Of a stretch of DNA of 64,000 nucleotides, positions 44,401 through 56,300 are shown piece after piece. Location: NCBI GenBank assembly GCA_947503525.1, contig CANNEA010000002.1, positions 1,293,679 to 1,357,678 on the forward strand. The letters run 5' to 3'. The notes beneath the pieces are model-generated. The model was not told where the DNA came from. It saw nothing but the letters and a program-made list of their open reading frames with translations, and ran no database searches. A program made the position numbers and the translations under genes. Position 1 is the first letter of the stretch. Each line of letters starts with the position of its first letter. The stretch is from an uncultured Carboxylicivirga sp. (GTDB taxonomy: Bacteria; Bacteroidota; Bacteroidia; Bacteroidales; Marinilabiliaceae).

Positions 44401-46617
44401 GAAGTGAATTGTGCAGTTGGTGTTCAGATCGAAAATGATATAGAAGTTGATAATGTGTTAAAGCTCACCCAAGGTGTAGCTTATACCGATGCAGGAGGTA
44501 GTCTTACCATAATGAAGAGCACGGCTGATGCCTTTGAAGGAGGTGGAAATACGGCCTATGTTCAAGGTCCGCTAAGAAAATACATTACAGGTGGAGATAG
44601 CTTTACTTTTCCTTTGGGTGATGCTACCCGATATGGTGAGCTAGTCCTAGCTCCAGATGCCTCATCAACGGATATATGGGAGGCGCAATATTACAATCAG
44701 AATCCATTGAATAATGCTATACGTCCTATGGATCCTGATGATGATGGAACCGTTGCTTTTGTTAGTCATAACGAATATTGGAGGGCTAAAGCAGATGATG
44801 GTTCCGGCGGAGCTGATTTGACTCTTCGTTGGGATAATGCAAGTGGTGTACAGGCGAATAATGAACTAAGAATTGTGCAATGGACTTCAGCAGATGCTGC
44901 ATGGAGAGAAGTGAGTGGAAGTGGGTATACGGTGGATGGTAATACTGGTACTGCAACACGTACATTTAGTTTAAATGAATTTACTTCCGAAGGGAATTAT
45001 CTTACTTTTGGTGCAATAACAATTCCTTCTTTTACATGGCTTGGAACAACTGCCGATTGGTTTACAACTACGAATTGGGCTGGTGGAAATCTGCCGGCTG
45101 CCGGCACAAATATTTCCATTAATGCCTCGAGCAATGATCCGGAAATTAATACCAGTGATGTGGCACAGGTTAATGACTTAACCATCAGCTCTGGCGCTTC
45201 TTTAACTTTATTGGCTGGAGCACATATGACGATTAATGGTGATTTAACAACCAACGATGATAATTTAGTAATTCAAAACTCAAGTACATCGCCATCATCA
45301 TTGATTACACATGGTGCAGTAAGCGATGCTACTGATAATACAAGTGGTAATGTTAAAGTAAATTGGACTTACGAAGCGCGTCGATACTGGTATATTGGAC
45401 ATTCAATCTCCAATCCGAACATTTCAAGCTATGAACAACTAGTGACAGATGGTAATGCCTATGTTTTATATGATTATCCGGCTGGTAGCTGGAATAATAT
45501 AACCGGTGCAGGGGATGGCTTCCCGGATCCACTGAAGGGCTATTCTTTAAACCTGAGAGACAATACCAACAATACGGTCTCACATGTTGGACTATTAAAT
45601 ACCCTTGCTGTGTATTCAACACCTCTGACTGGAGGATGGCAGTTAGTAGCTAATCCGTATCCGTCATATTATCAATTGCCAAAACAAGATGCTTCGGGTG
45701 CCGATTTCGAGCATACAACTGGTTCGGTTTATGTACGAACAGGTTCTGATGCTGATAATCGATCCTTAGCGACTTTCAATACTTTAAACGGAATTGCCAC
45801 ACCTGAGGATTTTAATGGGGTGGTTGCGCCAGGTCAAAGTTTCTGGGTGAAAAAAGATACGGATGGTAATGTTGCTATGAGATCCGCAAATCGCTTACAC
45901 GATACCAATCGTTCGTCCTTAAAATCGACCAAAAATGGTGAACTGGATGTTTTACGTATTAGCTTAAAAAATGAGCTCGCTATAGATGAAACGGTGCTAG
46001 CGCTGCGAGATAATGGAATCGAGGACTTTAGCCGTATGGATTCTGAACAACGATTTGAGTCAGCGAATGCCATCTCCTATATTTATTCGCAAAAATCGGA
46101 TAAAAATGCAGTGATTAATGTATTGCCAAATGGTAGGAGTGAATATGAGGTTATACTTGGTATAAAAGCGCAGGAAGGAAATCATCAATTGAGTATTAAA
46201 GGTATTGATGGTTTAAGTCAGGGCTATAATGTTTCTATTGAAGATAAGTTCTTGGGCACCTTAACGCCAATGACTGAATTATCAACTTATGAGTTTAGTA
46301 GTGTAGTGGGATCTGATAATGACCGATTTGTTTTGCATTTGAATCATGTCGCCACAGATATTGAAGATGGAGAATATGATGCTGCAAACAAGAAAGTTTC
46401 TGTCATTCTTAGGAATGAAAGTATCCTTGAGATAGAATGTGACTGGGAGGAAGATAGTAAATCGGTTGAACTATACTCTTTGTCAGGTGCAAAATTGATG
46501 AACGAGGAAATGAAAGGTAAAAAGTTTACCAAGGAATTAAACCTTCAAACTGGCATATATTTAATAAAGGTGTATAGCAAGAATAATAGCTATCAAACTA
46601 AAGTATTTATTGAATAA
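38482..46617 (+). CDS. Giant T9SS-secreted repeat protein, 2,711 aa
   Basis: The ATG at 38482 gives a signal peptide ending LSAQ (residue 22); the in-frame ATG at 38449 adds an unlikely extension. Almost all of the protein is a solenoid of short strands ('GNLVVRSGTLRVGD', 'GDITVENGTSLTAGG', 'LLVSNDMTINAGATLDATGD'-like units) with Asn/Gly/Thr/Ser turns, as in right-handed beta-helix adhesins. G8-like openings of the form W-N..NW..G are seen near residues 25, 860, 1760 and 2185. The last ~520 residues match the 5,285-aa neighbour ('RRYWYIGHSI', 'GWQLVANPYPSY') and end in a T9SS type A sorting domain ('SVELYSLSGAKL...LQTGIYLIKVYSK'). Probably a surface adhesin or structural protein; no enzyme motif. 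Confidence 0.85.
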   Translation: MNRIILLVIGFLMLNLAFLSAQQTWYSLASGDWNDPDIWTLDPAGAVPVNPSSAYPQLATDNVVIKTGKVVVMHAASLTVGTVKVEGSLDLNTTSGHTFDKLRGSGKIFLQGDAYPTITTDDSHFVTLGKGAGTVVFEGNSFSFGASSAYTFCNVEVNMNPGQILTLINDITTNGNLVVRSGTLRVGDNTIRQLHVEGDITVENGTSLTAGGSAVHNINCAGNVTNNGTINLDATGDASFTMTGNSHNSFVCNNITTLYQLVIDKGSDQYYALTLNSSDVSYFNLSGSVSGPDAAKALYLKNGSLKLEGAVSIPELTSGNAFSIANSAQLWLNSSGVSLTISGDSQSLSLSGRLRVSAGQITGNGLNFADGSTSMLYVEGGTVNLSDISTGSGANDSYAYYQSAGTVNINAGDFNMSDDASGFLMKGGSLNLSAGSLLIGALEGNYNVTGGVLTMTGSSSAISSTSNLWDLTIDATNSLSADLIVSNDMTINAGATLDATGDILSIGGNFTNNGTYTSNQTTLFIGSANSLVSGDLTFGHLEIDKDDELNTLSLGTGSVSIGTAGSAGNLTITKGTLDLGSDGINYNVSGDIYIAYGSISGNDALVLNSSSSQQTLQGKVGQNPSFGHLIMNNTNGIGLLSNVDVESFGFSTNGIVDLGAYNMDISTSTYTSGGSWGTSRMFATDGTASNGGLTLPVVLSGTYNDDEVQFYPLGYLDPNDSDAPYFREVYVYADNTTTDIGKITISFNDGNHPTVDDPSGVEDFYWRVDTTLFTSLDDNDLRYVFSQDNSLSTGGSRRGMVFQNDNTWFSGNASLQNSNRDISFDYDTPLQKEYSWGRNNAFNNVKTLYSKASGNFSSATTWTESDTHSGANASPQDYYMYVIGGSGGVNHTVTLGTDDEASQIYIKGKSETGISAGDAPTLEFSSNVEPYDVFGGGNLIYEIKGNGRIITYDAADMPTADFTEFVSSSEAIFEYAGTGSYTLPDYSYYTFFGFIYIPFYQLNEYPNLYLSGSGTKTGANQDILVTQKLYVDDATFNVSTSTNGDIVVFGDVDINTGTLNLPANATRTLDIDGDITFSGTGDFNVTTGGSAREHQVNINGNIIQGDGNIDLSATAYAAVNFIGENSVSVTRTGTGTANFHNIQIDKPLGQKVHFTGDFNLLGDKTGFPKALDLQSGECHIDNTDISIDLTTGGSDFEIPAESILRVSNGTVNTSGINTGIRLDGSLILEGNGIAQLDGGSGTNANYIEYTASGNSYLEASGASQLIVGSQIRRSTLFDEGILDFVQDGGSITIGTHASSGNYASNRGVLELLSAGSSFTQAAGNVISFSNSNGSLSVPSLYFSPETLTLGSGSGFVINTGNTFGIFAEQNLEDISVSGAGTTAQLFNLPISVNGDLSINSGTFDSNDLDVTLNGDLINNGTFTSTNNTCYFSGASAQSISGSGINAFWNAQLSSGNSLALGSDITVNNNFDLLSGTLDTQNSLANIKGNLQNDGTTQTTSGSGVILNGLLDQQEVSGTGVFARLTIDNTNGVVMPTQSASIRIIDQLTLEDGVFDIGRNLMVLESGASFDPGTTYSGDYTTSNMVQTNLSFTDAGIEKYFPVISSSTAFTYPIGSLGKYTPIVFDITENGNGSGSIRVKAADEPHISVPLADQGNVLQYNWTLDADGIAAFSGTAMMYSYDGDAVGDTASYFTGRILLGSLDWNHYSTDDFNGRADDTDVSVFKFGKEVEGSMDGTDDAGIDGDYTAGAALPVSVQAFVTVTDGPWTTTTTWATYDPDTGGIGDPGVGVPAGTGPRGAVVYVNDNLSIPGNFVSAYRTVVNSTGSMSTGSTFGHRLGDVSGAGEIILESGDLPAGVYDEFFGSSGGTLNFSGDKTPGGYDILSEITTVNNLVLSGTGVRNFANLDLQLLGDLSIQGSVGVVNEYDKNISVHGDISFNGGTFDARYGKLIMNGSVLQSISGTENFSSSNALYDFEVNCAVGVQIENDIEVDNVLKLTQGVAYTDAGGSLTIMKSTADAFEGGGNTAYVQGPLRKYITGGDSFTFPLGDATRYGELVLAPDASSTDIWEAQYYNQNPLNNAIRPMDPDDDGTVAFVSHNEYWRAKADDGSGGADLTLRWDNASGVQANNELRIVQWTSADAAWREVSGSGYTVDGNTGTATRTFSLNEFTSEGNYLTFGAITIPSFTWLGTTADWFTTTNWAGGNLPAAGTNISINASSNDPEINTSDVAQVNDLTISSGASLTLLAGAHMTINGDLTTNDDNLVIQNSSTSPSSLITHGAVSDATDNTSGNVKVNWTYEARRYWYIGHSISNPNISSYEQLVTDGNAYVLYDYPAGSWNNITGAGDGFPDPLKGYSLNLRDNTNNTVSHVGLLNTLAVYSTPLTGGWQLVANPYPSYYQLPKQDASGADFEHTTGSVYVRTGSDADNRSLATFNTLNGIATPEDFNGVVAPGQSFWVKKDTDGNVAMRSANRLHDTNRSSLKSTKNGELDVLRISLKNELAIDETVLALRDNGIEDFSRMDSEQRFESANAISYIYSQKSDKNAVINVLPNGRSEYEVILGIKAQEGNHQLSIKGIDGLSQGYNVSIEDKFLGTLTPMTELSTYEFSSVVGSDNDRFVLHLNHVATDIEDGEYDAANKKVSVILRNESILEIECDWEEDSKSVELYSLSGAKLMNEEMKGKKFTKELNLQTGIYLIKVYSKNNSYQTKVFIE

Positions 46618-46637
46618 TCGTACTTAGATATAAAAGT

Positions 46638-46675
46638 AAAAGGCCTTCGCTTATTGAACGAAGGCCTTTTCTTTT
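46638..46675. terminator. Bidirectional terminator between the giant gene and the response regulator
   Basis: AAAAGGCCTTCG (46638-46649) pairs perfectly with CGAAGGCCTTTT (46659-46670) around a 9-base loop. T-rich tract CTTTTT follows on the plus strand, and AAAAG precedes it, giving a T-tract on the minus strand too. The two convergent genes share it. Confidence 0.85.
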
Positions 46676-47028
46676 TATATAATATCTTGCATTACCTTTG
46701 ATAGTTCATCAAGTGCAACCGGTTTTTGAAGTACGGCTTTTGCGCCAAGATATGAACAGGTTTGCAGCATATCCTCATCTTCATCGCCTGTTACTATAAC
46801 GACAGGAACTCCCAGCCATTCTTCCTGAATTTCTTCCAATATGGTGATGCCATCTTTCTGTGGCATATGAATATCCAGGAGTACCAAATCTGGATGATTT
46901 TTTACGATCTTCTGCCAACCGTCTTTGCCATCAGTTGCTTCAGTAATATTAACATCAAAGTTTAGCAGCATTGATTTTAAGGCTTGTCGTGTATCTACTG
47001 CATCATCTACGATTAGAATGTTTTTCAT
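46675..47028 (-). CDS. Single-domain response regulator (CheY-like), 117 aa
   Basis: A complete receiver domain and nothing else: acidic pair D8-D9 ('ILIVDDAVDTR'), phospho-acceptor D52 ('LVLLDIHMP'), T80 ('VVIVTGDED') and K102 ('AVLQKPVALDE'). No output domain is attached, so it must act by protein contact or as a phosphorelay step. An upstream in-frame ATG at 47085 would add 19 non-receiver residues and is rejected. No histidine kinase is adjacent. It is divergent from the 5,285-aa giant gene and convergent with the 2,711-aa one; a link to either is not shown. Confidence 0.93.
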   Translation of the reverse strand: MKNILIVDDAVDTRQALKSMLLNFDVNITEATDGKDGWQKIVKNHPDLVLLDIHMPQKDGITILEEIQEEWLGVPVVIVTGDEDEDMLQTCSYLGAKAVLQKPVALDELSKVMQDII

Positions 47029-47355
47029 ATTTATTACATTATATATATGGATAATGTGTTGCGTTGGTTGTATGAAGATCAGCATTATTTATAAACAATA
47101 CAAGAGGCGGATTGCGTATCTACTATAATGGTAGCTTTTAATTGACCAATGATATTTTTACTTTCATCAGTGACTAATTGTCATTCGTAAAAGAGAATGT
47201 CCTCTCTGGTAGATCTAGTAAACTAAAGGCAGTGTCTTGCGTAAAAATGTTAATATTGCACAAATTTTTGTTTTTTAAACATTGTGCAAGTCAGTTTCGA
47301 CAGTGCATACAGTTCTGTGGACCTAGATATTTATGAAATTAGAAAATCGCAACAT
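47029..47355. other. Divergent spacer between response regulator and giant gene
   Basis: A 327-base gap serving two divergent genes. It contains TTGCACAA (47256-47263) and its complement TTGTGCAA (47282-47289), separated by 18 bases. TAATATTG (47251-47258) is a near match to the -7 element. No gene is seen. A GTG at 47284 opens the giant frame earlier, but the ATG at 47356 gives the proper signal peptide. Confidence 0.5.
47256..47289. repeat. Inverted repeat TTGCACAA / TTGTGCAA
   Basis: Eight-base perfect arms with an 18-base A/T-rich loop, about 67 bases before the giant gene's ATG. It could be an operator for a dimeric regulator or an RNA hairpin. Confidence 0.5.
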
Positions 47356-50300
47356 ATGATTAAGTTTTACTCTGTTTTGGGGAATAAAGTAAAAAGTATT
47401 TCAAAAGTTTTATCAGTTATTTTGTTTTGTTCGTTAATGTCATTTAGTTCAGCATTAGCACAAAAAACTTTTAACGGTAGTACAAATAACAATTGGAATG
47501 TTGATGCCAACTGGACCCCTTCAGGCGTACCGATTGCAACAGATGATGTTATTATTCCGGATGGAGCTAATGTGATCTTAGATTTGGCATCGACAAGTAT
47601 TGCAAGTTTAAGCTTTGCTGATGGTGGTTCAAGTCCTACTAGTATAAGTCTTGGTCTAAATGCTCTGATTGTATCCGGAGATATTACTTTGGGTATTCCT
47701 GCTGCAGATGCTGGTGATCAATATTTAAATGTTGATGATGGAACATTAACAGCTACTAATATTACCTTACCTAATACAGGGGATGATACTTTTGATACTG
47801 AAGTTACAATAAAGGATGGAACAATTACTGTTTCAGGTGATATAGTAATGAATGATGGGGATCGGAATAGGGTTAGTTCAACAGGAATAGGTACAATTAA
47901 TATAGGAGGTATTTTCACTGGTGGAGCATTTGCGCGTGGCTCTTCAACTGTTAACTATAATGGTGCAGGAGATCAAACGGTAAGAAACTATAGCTATCAT
48001 AATTTGACTGTCTCTAATAGTGGGATTAAAACTATGAGTAATAGTTTTAGTGTTTATGGCACCTTAACGGTTGGTGCTTTGCTGGATGTTGCTAACAGGC
48101 AGCTGAGAATTCGCAATAATGGAACCATTGAGCCGGAAACTTCTTATGGCCCCAATGCTATGATCGATTTATCCGGTACAGGTTACATACGTATGGACGC
48201 TAATACAGAACCAGAGTGGGCTATAACTTACCCCGTTGGTGCCAATGGTGATTATACTCCTTTTAATTTAACATCCATAAGTGGAACAGATATTAACGGA
48301 ACTTTATATATACGTTTAAATACAGTAAGACATCCTTTAACTGTAGGAGCTAATAACACCTTAACAAAGTATTGGAACATCAGAGAAAGTGGTTTAAATA
48401 TTACTTCTGCATCAGGTGACTTTATATATTCGGATAATGATGCTCAGGCTCCTATCAATGAAATTAACCTGACAAAGGTGGGGTGGTTTGATGGAAGTAC
48501 TTGGGTTGATCTTTCAGCTAGTTCTTCAATTAATCACGGATCTAATACCTTTAGCTTTACAAATGTGGCTGGTTTGGGTAATGATTGGACGATTGGAGAA
48601 GCAACTGGTTGTTTTGATGGCTTACCAAGTGGACGCTATACTGTTCAGGATGGAGCATGGCAAAGTGCTTCTACCTGGAATGGGAATACCGTATTGTTAG
48701 ATGATGGAACAGAAGATATAACCATTTTCCATAGCGTAACTCCTGGTGATTCATATACAACTGCTAATGTTAATAGTTTAAAAGTTGAAGAGGATGGATA
48801 TCTTAATGTTCATCGAACGAACTTTACTGTTATTGGAGATTTTGATATAGATGGAGATGTAAGAGACTCTAGAACCGAAGGAGGAGCCCTCAATGTTGGA
48901 GGTAATTTAAACATTGGAGTTACTGGAACTTATAATGCGGAATATAGTAATCCTGTTATAACTGGAGCCGTAAATATAGCTGGTGCATTTAGAGCCAATC
49001 AAACACGTACATTTAGTATAGGAACGGATTTAAATGTGCTTGCAGGTGGAACATGTAATTTGGAATCCAGTCAAATGACTATTACTGGAAATGTTAATGT
49101 TGATGGAAATATCAACGATAGCAATACCAATGGTTTTTTAAATGTTGGAGGTAGTGTGATTGTTAATTCTACCGGAACATTTGACTTGCAAAATGTCACA
49201 GTTGATATAACAGGCACTACGACTGTAGATGGATTGTTAACTGACATGGATGGGGATGGAAGTACAGTATTTAATGGTTTGCTAACTATTAATGCCTCAG
49301 GGACTTTTAGTTCAAATAATTATGATTTCACCTATTTAGGAGGTTTGGAGAATAATGGAACCTTTACTAACTCATCCAACTACATTTTTGATCATGATGT
49401 TACCATCTCTGGTAATTCAGAATTGCAGTTTACCAATGATTTATACATTGCTGATAATGTAACGCTGACAAATCAGAATACTGGTGGTTTAAGTGTTATT
49501 GATGTTATCGATGGTCAGGGAGCCAATGCTACCCTAATTAATAGTGGAGTAATAAACTATAATGATTATGCTCGAATTCCAATGTTAACTGGGTTATTAG
49601 ATTGTTCCAGTTTTCCGAATACCTTCAATTACAATAGTAGTAATCGTCAATATATTAAAGCCATCTCATATTATAACCTGAATTGTGCCAATAATGATGA
49701 TAAAGAACTTCAGGGCACAACAACCGTACTCAATAGTTTAGGCACATTTGGGACGGCAGATTTTGAGTGTAATGGGAATGATCTTATAATAAGTGGAACG
49801 GTTGCTCATGCATCAACAGGTGTATTTACAACAGGAGCAAATATTGTAACTTATAATGGAGCGTTAGATCAAAGTATACTACCAATAAGCTATGCAGGCA
49901 ATTTGATAACAGAAGGATCTGGTATCAAATCAATACAGGGCGCTACCTCAGTAACAGGCTCTGTAACTGTTCAAGGAACATCTACCTTATCACTTAATTC
50001 AAATACATTTACACCGGCAAATTCAGTATCCGTAAGTAATGGAGCAACATTAAATGTTGGTGATAACTCTACTTTGGAATTGGCTGATGCGGCAACACTA
50101 ACCAATAATGGTACTCTTCAAATCGTAGGTAGCGCGGGTAACCCGGCTACCATTACCACATCAGGCAGTGGAGGCTATTTGATTAATCAGTCAAGTGCTG
50201 GCGCTGAAATTCATGCCAACTATGCGGTGTTTGATGCAACTGGCGGTATTACTATTTCTGATGGTATAGTTGATGCCACCAATAACTTTAGCAATACAAC

Positions 50301-53300
50301 ATTTACAAATGGTACAGGTCAGGAATATTTAAAGTTGAGTAATTTAGACCCAATTGGTGGATTAAACAATATTCAAAGTACGGTATTTGAAGCCGGACCA
50401 AGCTATAATGTCTCGCGTACTGCCGGTACGGCAACTGTTAACTTCTATCAGGCAACAGGAGCTTTAGCTGGTGAAAACTACGATAATGATAATGGTAATC
50501 CGGGTACATTGATTGAATGGCTTGATCCAACATCGGTATATTATTCAACGGGTAATGTTTCGGCCGGGTTAACAGCCAGTTGGACACGTAATCCGGATGG
50601 TTCCGGGGGTAACCCTTCAAGTCTTACAGACGGGACTGCTACTTTAATCGTTCAGGATGGACATACTGTAACTCTTGATAACAACGGTGATTTAGATATC
50701 AACAAACTGATTGTTGGAGAAGGAACTTCCGGGATATTCCAAATTGGAGGTGATGCCACTCAAAAGATTCTAATCATTAAGGAATTACTGGAAGTTCAGT
50801 CAGGAGCTCAACTTATTCCATCTTCAGATGGCTCACCTGCTCATATTTTACGTTTGTATGGTAATATGGTTAATAATGGAACCGTTGATTTACGCGCCTC
50901 ATTTACTTCGGTGGTTAATACTGAGTTGTATGGCAATATGGAGATACAAGGTAGCAATACGCCATCATTTAACGATATTACTTTTGCAGCCGGGAGTTCA
51001 GTCTTAACAGGAGTGGCACTTGATATTAAGCGTAATGTATACCTCGAAACAGGAGCTGTGTTTAATGATGGGGGATTAAATCATACCATTACTTATAACT
51101 GGATTAATAATGGCGGAACTTATACTTCCTCAGGCTCATTAGAGTTTATTGGAACAACTTCTCAAATCATTCAAACAGGTTTTCCAACCACATTTAATAA
51201 TGTGCTATTTAGCAGTGGAGGCTTAAATGCTATAAAAGAATCTATCACGGCTACGGGTAATTTTGATGTGACCAATGGAACACGAATTTCCGCTGGTGAT
51301 GTTGTCGTAACGATAGACGGGAATTTTAATATAGAAGCCGGTACAGAATATATACAAGCTCAAAACACCACAAGTTTTAATGGTACCAATGCTCAAGCAA
51401 TCACCTTGGCTGGAACAACCGCTTTTAATAATATATACTTTAATAATGGGGGAGCCAATAAAAAGACTGTAACAGGAAATATAAATGCGTCAAACCTTCT
51501 TCGTATTTACCCTGGAGCAACAGTTGACGGAACAGGTGACCATGTGATTAATAATGGTGTTAGAGTTGATGGAACTTGTGAGTTCTCAGGTATTATAACC
51601 ATGCGTGGCGGATACTTACAATCGAATAATGCAACACCAGCCGTATTTACACTTGGTACTGCACAACTAAACATTGAAGGAGCAGTTACTTTACGCCATA
51701 CTTCAGGTGGGGTAAACCAATTGGCGGTAACGGTAATGGAAGATGTATTGATTCAAAATGGAGGTTATCTGGTTCTTGGTGAAGGAGCGGAATTAATTGG
51801 ACAAGCGACAAAGCAGCTATCGATTGCACCGGGCCGATCATTATATATTCGAGGTGCCGATAACTTCCCAGGTGGCTTTGGGACCTATAATTTTGATCCT
51901 ACTGCTTGGGTGCGCTATGATGGCGGTATTGATCAAGTCATAAGAGGTGGTTTCACTTATGGTCAGTTGCAATTAAGCTCAAATACGAAAACTGCAGATG
52001 GCCCGATTACAATTACTGGTGAGTTAGAATTAAGAAATTCAGTAGTATTTAATTTGGGTGGATTTAATCATATGTTTTCAGGAACCCGAATTGATAATGG
52101 CACCGGAGCCAATGGTACAATTGATGGTGTAGGTTCTACTTTGACTATTGGGGGTACTGATGCGAATCAAACCATTGAAGCTTCTGGTAGTGGATATTAT
52201 TTATTCGAAAATCTAATTGTAGAGCAAAGTGCAGCTACTCAAACTCGCACCAAAACTTTTGATTCAGGTGTTGATCTTCGTATCAATAATGACTTTACCA
52301 TCCAAAATACTGGAGGTACAGCTGCAATAGGACTGATTGTTAGAATGAATGATGTCAACATCAATAATAGCACGGCTAATTCAGCCAATGATTTTAGTCT
52401 GGGTGCCTATTGTGAGTTGCAGACCACTAATGAATATTTTGGTGCGAATGTGATAGATGCTTTCACCAACACAAAAACATTTGACTTAAATAGTACGGTT
52501 TATTACAACTTAAACGGGGAGCAATATTTAGCCGATGGTATAAGCTACGGTAATGTTAAACTTTATGCTGGTGATAAACGTGCAGAAGGTAACCTGGTGA
52601 TCAAAGGCAACTTCTTGCAAAATGGAAGTAATGCATATGTTTTTTACGATGGAGGCTTTATGCACACCATATCTGGTGATTGGTTACTTAACCGGGCTGC
52701 GGGATATGACGCCGTATCCGCAACGGGAACCATCATATTTGACGGTGTTGATCAGGATATTGACGGGGATAATTTTTACAATATTGAAATAGCCAATTCA
52801 GGATCAGCCAATTTGTATCGCTCGTTGGTGATATATAATGATTTAACGGTACGCAATGGAAGTACTTTTGTGCCAGCCACTCTTAATATGACAATAGGTG
52901 GTGGTTTTACAGTAGAAGAGGGTGGAGTATATACGCAGTCTACAGGTACAACAACTTTTAATGGATTAGCAGATCAAACTATTAATGTAAGTTCAGCCAG
53001 TACAATTGGTAACTTTATTATTAATAAGCCAAATCCTGGAGGACATACCTTAACGGTTGCATCTACTAATGCTGAGTTACATATTAATGGTAATACAGAT
53101 ATTTATTCGCAAGCGGGTATATTAGATGTTACAAATCAAACCGTTTACCTGGGAGGTAGATTCTATGTTTATGATTTTCCCGCTACAACGAATTTTATTT
53201 CTACCGGTAGTAAGTTAATTTTTAATGGATCCAGTAATCAGAGGGTAAGAACGTATCATGATCAGCGATTGCTTTTTAATGATGTTGAATTCAGTGGTAC

Positions 53301-56300
53301 AGGTGGTGCAATATTTGATTATTCAAATCCAAATCCGGAACTAGCACTTAATGAATATGAGTTTTTAGGTGATTTTGAAATTAATGGATCGGTAGTTAAT
53401 GCCTATAATATCAATTTATATGTCCAAGGTGATTGGATAAATAATGGGACCTTCCAACATGCCAGAACAGTTTATTTCGATGGTGTTGATCAGGATATTA
53501 GTTCCTCATCATTTAATATTGTTAATTTTAGAGGAGCCGTTGCTGGAACGAAAACCTTATCCGGAGGATTAACTGTTAATTATGATTTAACCATTGATGA
53601 AGCAGCAACACTTTCTGCCGGAATAAATAATATTTCTGTGGGCCGAACCTGGCGAAATGAATCTGCAAGTGGAGTCTTCAATCCTGGAACTGGGAAGGTT
53701 GTTTTTGATGCCAGTCATACGGCCCGATTCTATACCGGTACAACAACTGGAAGCCAGGCTGGTAAAATATTTAATGCAATTGATATTAACAAGTCAGGAA
53801 CCATTACACTTGATGGCGATTTGATTGTGGCTAACGATTTTAATATCAATTCCGGAACATTTTCAACAAGTGATAAAGATCTATGGGTAGGCGGTGATTT
53901 TGTAAATGCTTCTACCTATTCGGTTGGTACAGGAAGTGCCTTAACATTAAATGCAAGTGGTGGCACGCATATTTTTAACCCAGGTGGAGCAATAGTACGC
54001 GAACTGATAATTAATGCCCCGGCTGCTGTATATGAGCAACAAGGCGATTTCACTATTCGAACTGTTGATATGCAAATCAATGCCGGTGAGTTGAAAATGA
54101 ACGACAATAAAATCAGAATAAATGATAACGGTCGTTCCATTAATATAAATGGTGGGATATTAAGAATGGCTGCTGGTGCTGAACTTGAGTTTTCTTATAC
54201 CCAGAGTCTTAATATGAGTTCAGGAGAACTGCACATGGTAGGTGTTGACGGTAATGAAGCCAAGTTAGTAAATGTGGATGGTTCTCGTCTTTTCTCAGTT
54301 AATGTAACAGGAGGTACTGTATACGCCCAATACTATAGAATACAACAAGGTAATTTAACAATAGGTGCCGGAGCATCATTGGATGCAACAAATAATTTAA
54401 GTAATGCTACCTATACCAATGGATCTGGTTCTGGAGCTTATTTGACATTAACTGATTTGGATCTTGGTGCAGGTTTGGCAGTTAATAATGTGATATTCCA
54501 AGCTGGACCAGCAATTAATATTTCACGAACGTCAGGTAACGGAACCATAACTGTTCAGGATGCATCTGGTGGTCTGGCTGGAGAGCTTTACGAGGAAGAT
54601 AATGGATCACCTGGGACATTAATTGACTGGACTTTCCCGGCAGGTTTCTTCTGGGATGGAGAGGCTGCAAATGGCTTATGGCATTCAGCGGCCAACTGGT
54701 CTGGAAATACAGTTCCGGGAACAGATGATATCGTTTATCTCGATCATCAATATGTAGCAGGCCCTTATGCAATAAGTATAGATGGAAATGCAGATTGTAA
54801 TCGTTTAAACCTTAATGGTACAGGTTTATCAGTTACCGTTGAAAGTATTCGTACGCTTAATGTAGCCCAACATGTAAATATTGGTGTTGGTAATACCTTG
54901 ACTCAGGCTGACAATACAACGATGATTAATGTTGGTCAGAACTGGACTAACCTGGGAACATATAATCATGGCAATTCAACCTTGACATTTAATGGTACTG
55001 GAGGTAGTTTCAACTTTTATAGTGGTGGAACTGGCGCTGGAAAGACGTTCTATGATTTAGTAATAAATGCTGATGCATCAGTATATGCCTTAGATTTACC
55101 AATTCTGGTGGAGAATGATTTAACCATTAGTAAGGGAACATTGGATTTAGCATCTCAAAATAATGATATCATTGTTCAGGGCGACTGGTTATTAGATCAA
55201 GCCAATGGTGGGGTATTTATACCTTCATCTGCTGATGTTACATTTAATGGAGTTGATCAAAGTATTACAAATGGTACATTCTACAACCTAATAATAAATG
55301 GAAGCGGAACAACTAGTTTAAATAGTAATATTGCCGTTGACCATGATGTTACGCTTCAGGCGTCTTCAATTTTTGATGCGCAGTTCTACAATTTATTCGT
55401 AAGGGAAGATTGGGTGAATAATGGCGGTACATTTACTCAAACAGGATTAGGTACTGTTGTGTTTGATGGAACAGCAACACAATTAATCGAAAATGGAACA
55501 GCTTCTACCACATTTAATAATTTGACCTTCTCCAATGGGGGTGGGAAGTTTTTAAATGGTGACATACTTGTCAATAGTGATGTGCTCATAAATAATACCA
55601 GTGGTACGGTTAATCTAAGAGATAATACCATTACGGGTGTTGGTGCAAGTAATACCTTTACCAACAACCGTTACATGCAGATAGAGGGAGCCGATAACTT
55701 CCCTTCAACATTTGAAACGCTTAACCTACCAGCAAGTAGTAGGGTTTATTATTTCTCTGATATCGATCAGAATATATACCCAACAACATATGGAACGGTT
55801 TATTTACGACGTTTAACGGACGGTATGTCCACAAAAACGGCTACGGGAGATTTTGCAGTGCTTGGAAGTTTAAATATCGATCAGGCTACTCGAAATATTA
55901 CATTAGATATGGCAACTAACGACGCCAACCTAAGCTTAACCGGTAACCTTGGTTTTGTGGCAGGAAATGTTATTGATTGGGGTACTGGAAATTCGACACT
56001 TGAGCATGTTGGTGGAGGATGGAATATTGATGCTGATATTCCAAATTTCAATAATTTGATTTTATCCGGAACGGGAGATAAATATACCTATGGTGATTTA
56101 TTGATAACTGGCGACTTGACAGTTAAAACTGGTATTGATCTGATGCTGTACGCTAATAACAGGGATAATTTCAGAATCCTTACTGGAGCAGCAGGAGGTA
56201 CAATGACCATGGAGACTGGCGCCAGAACCTTGGTAACTCGTCCTGCAAGTAGTGGTGTGGCCTTCCCTGAAGGTTTTGGTACCTATGATTTTAATGCCAA

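Noticed and set aside
47284..47355. Earlier GTG start for the giant gene, adding 24 residues
   Set aside because: It lies inside one arm of the TTGCACAA/TTGTGCAA inverted repeat and pushes the signal peptide away from the N-terminus.
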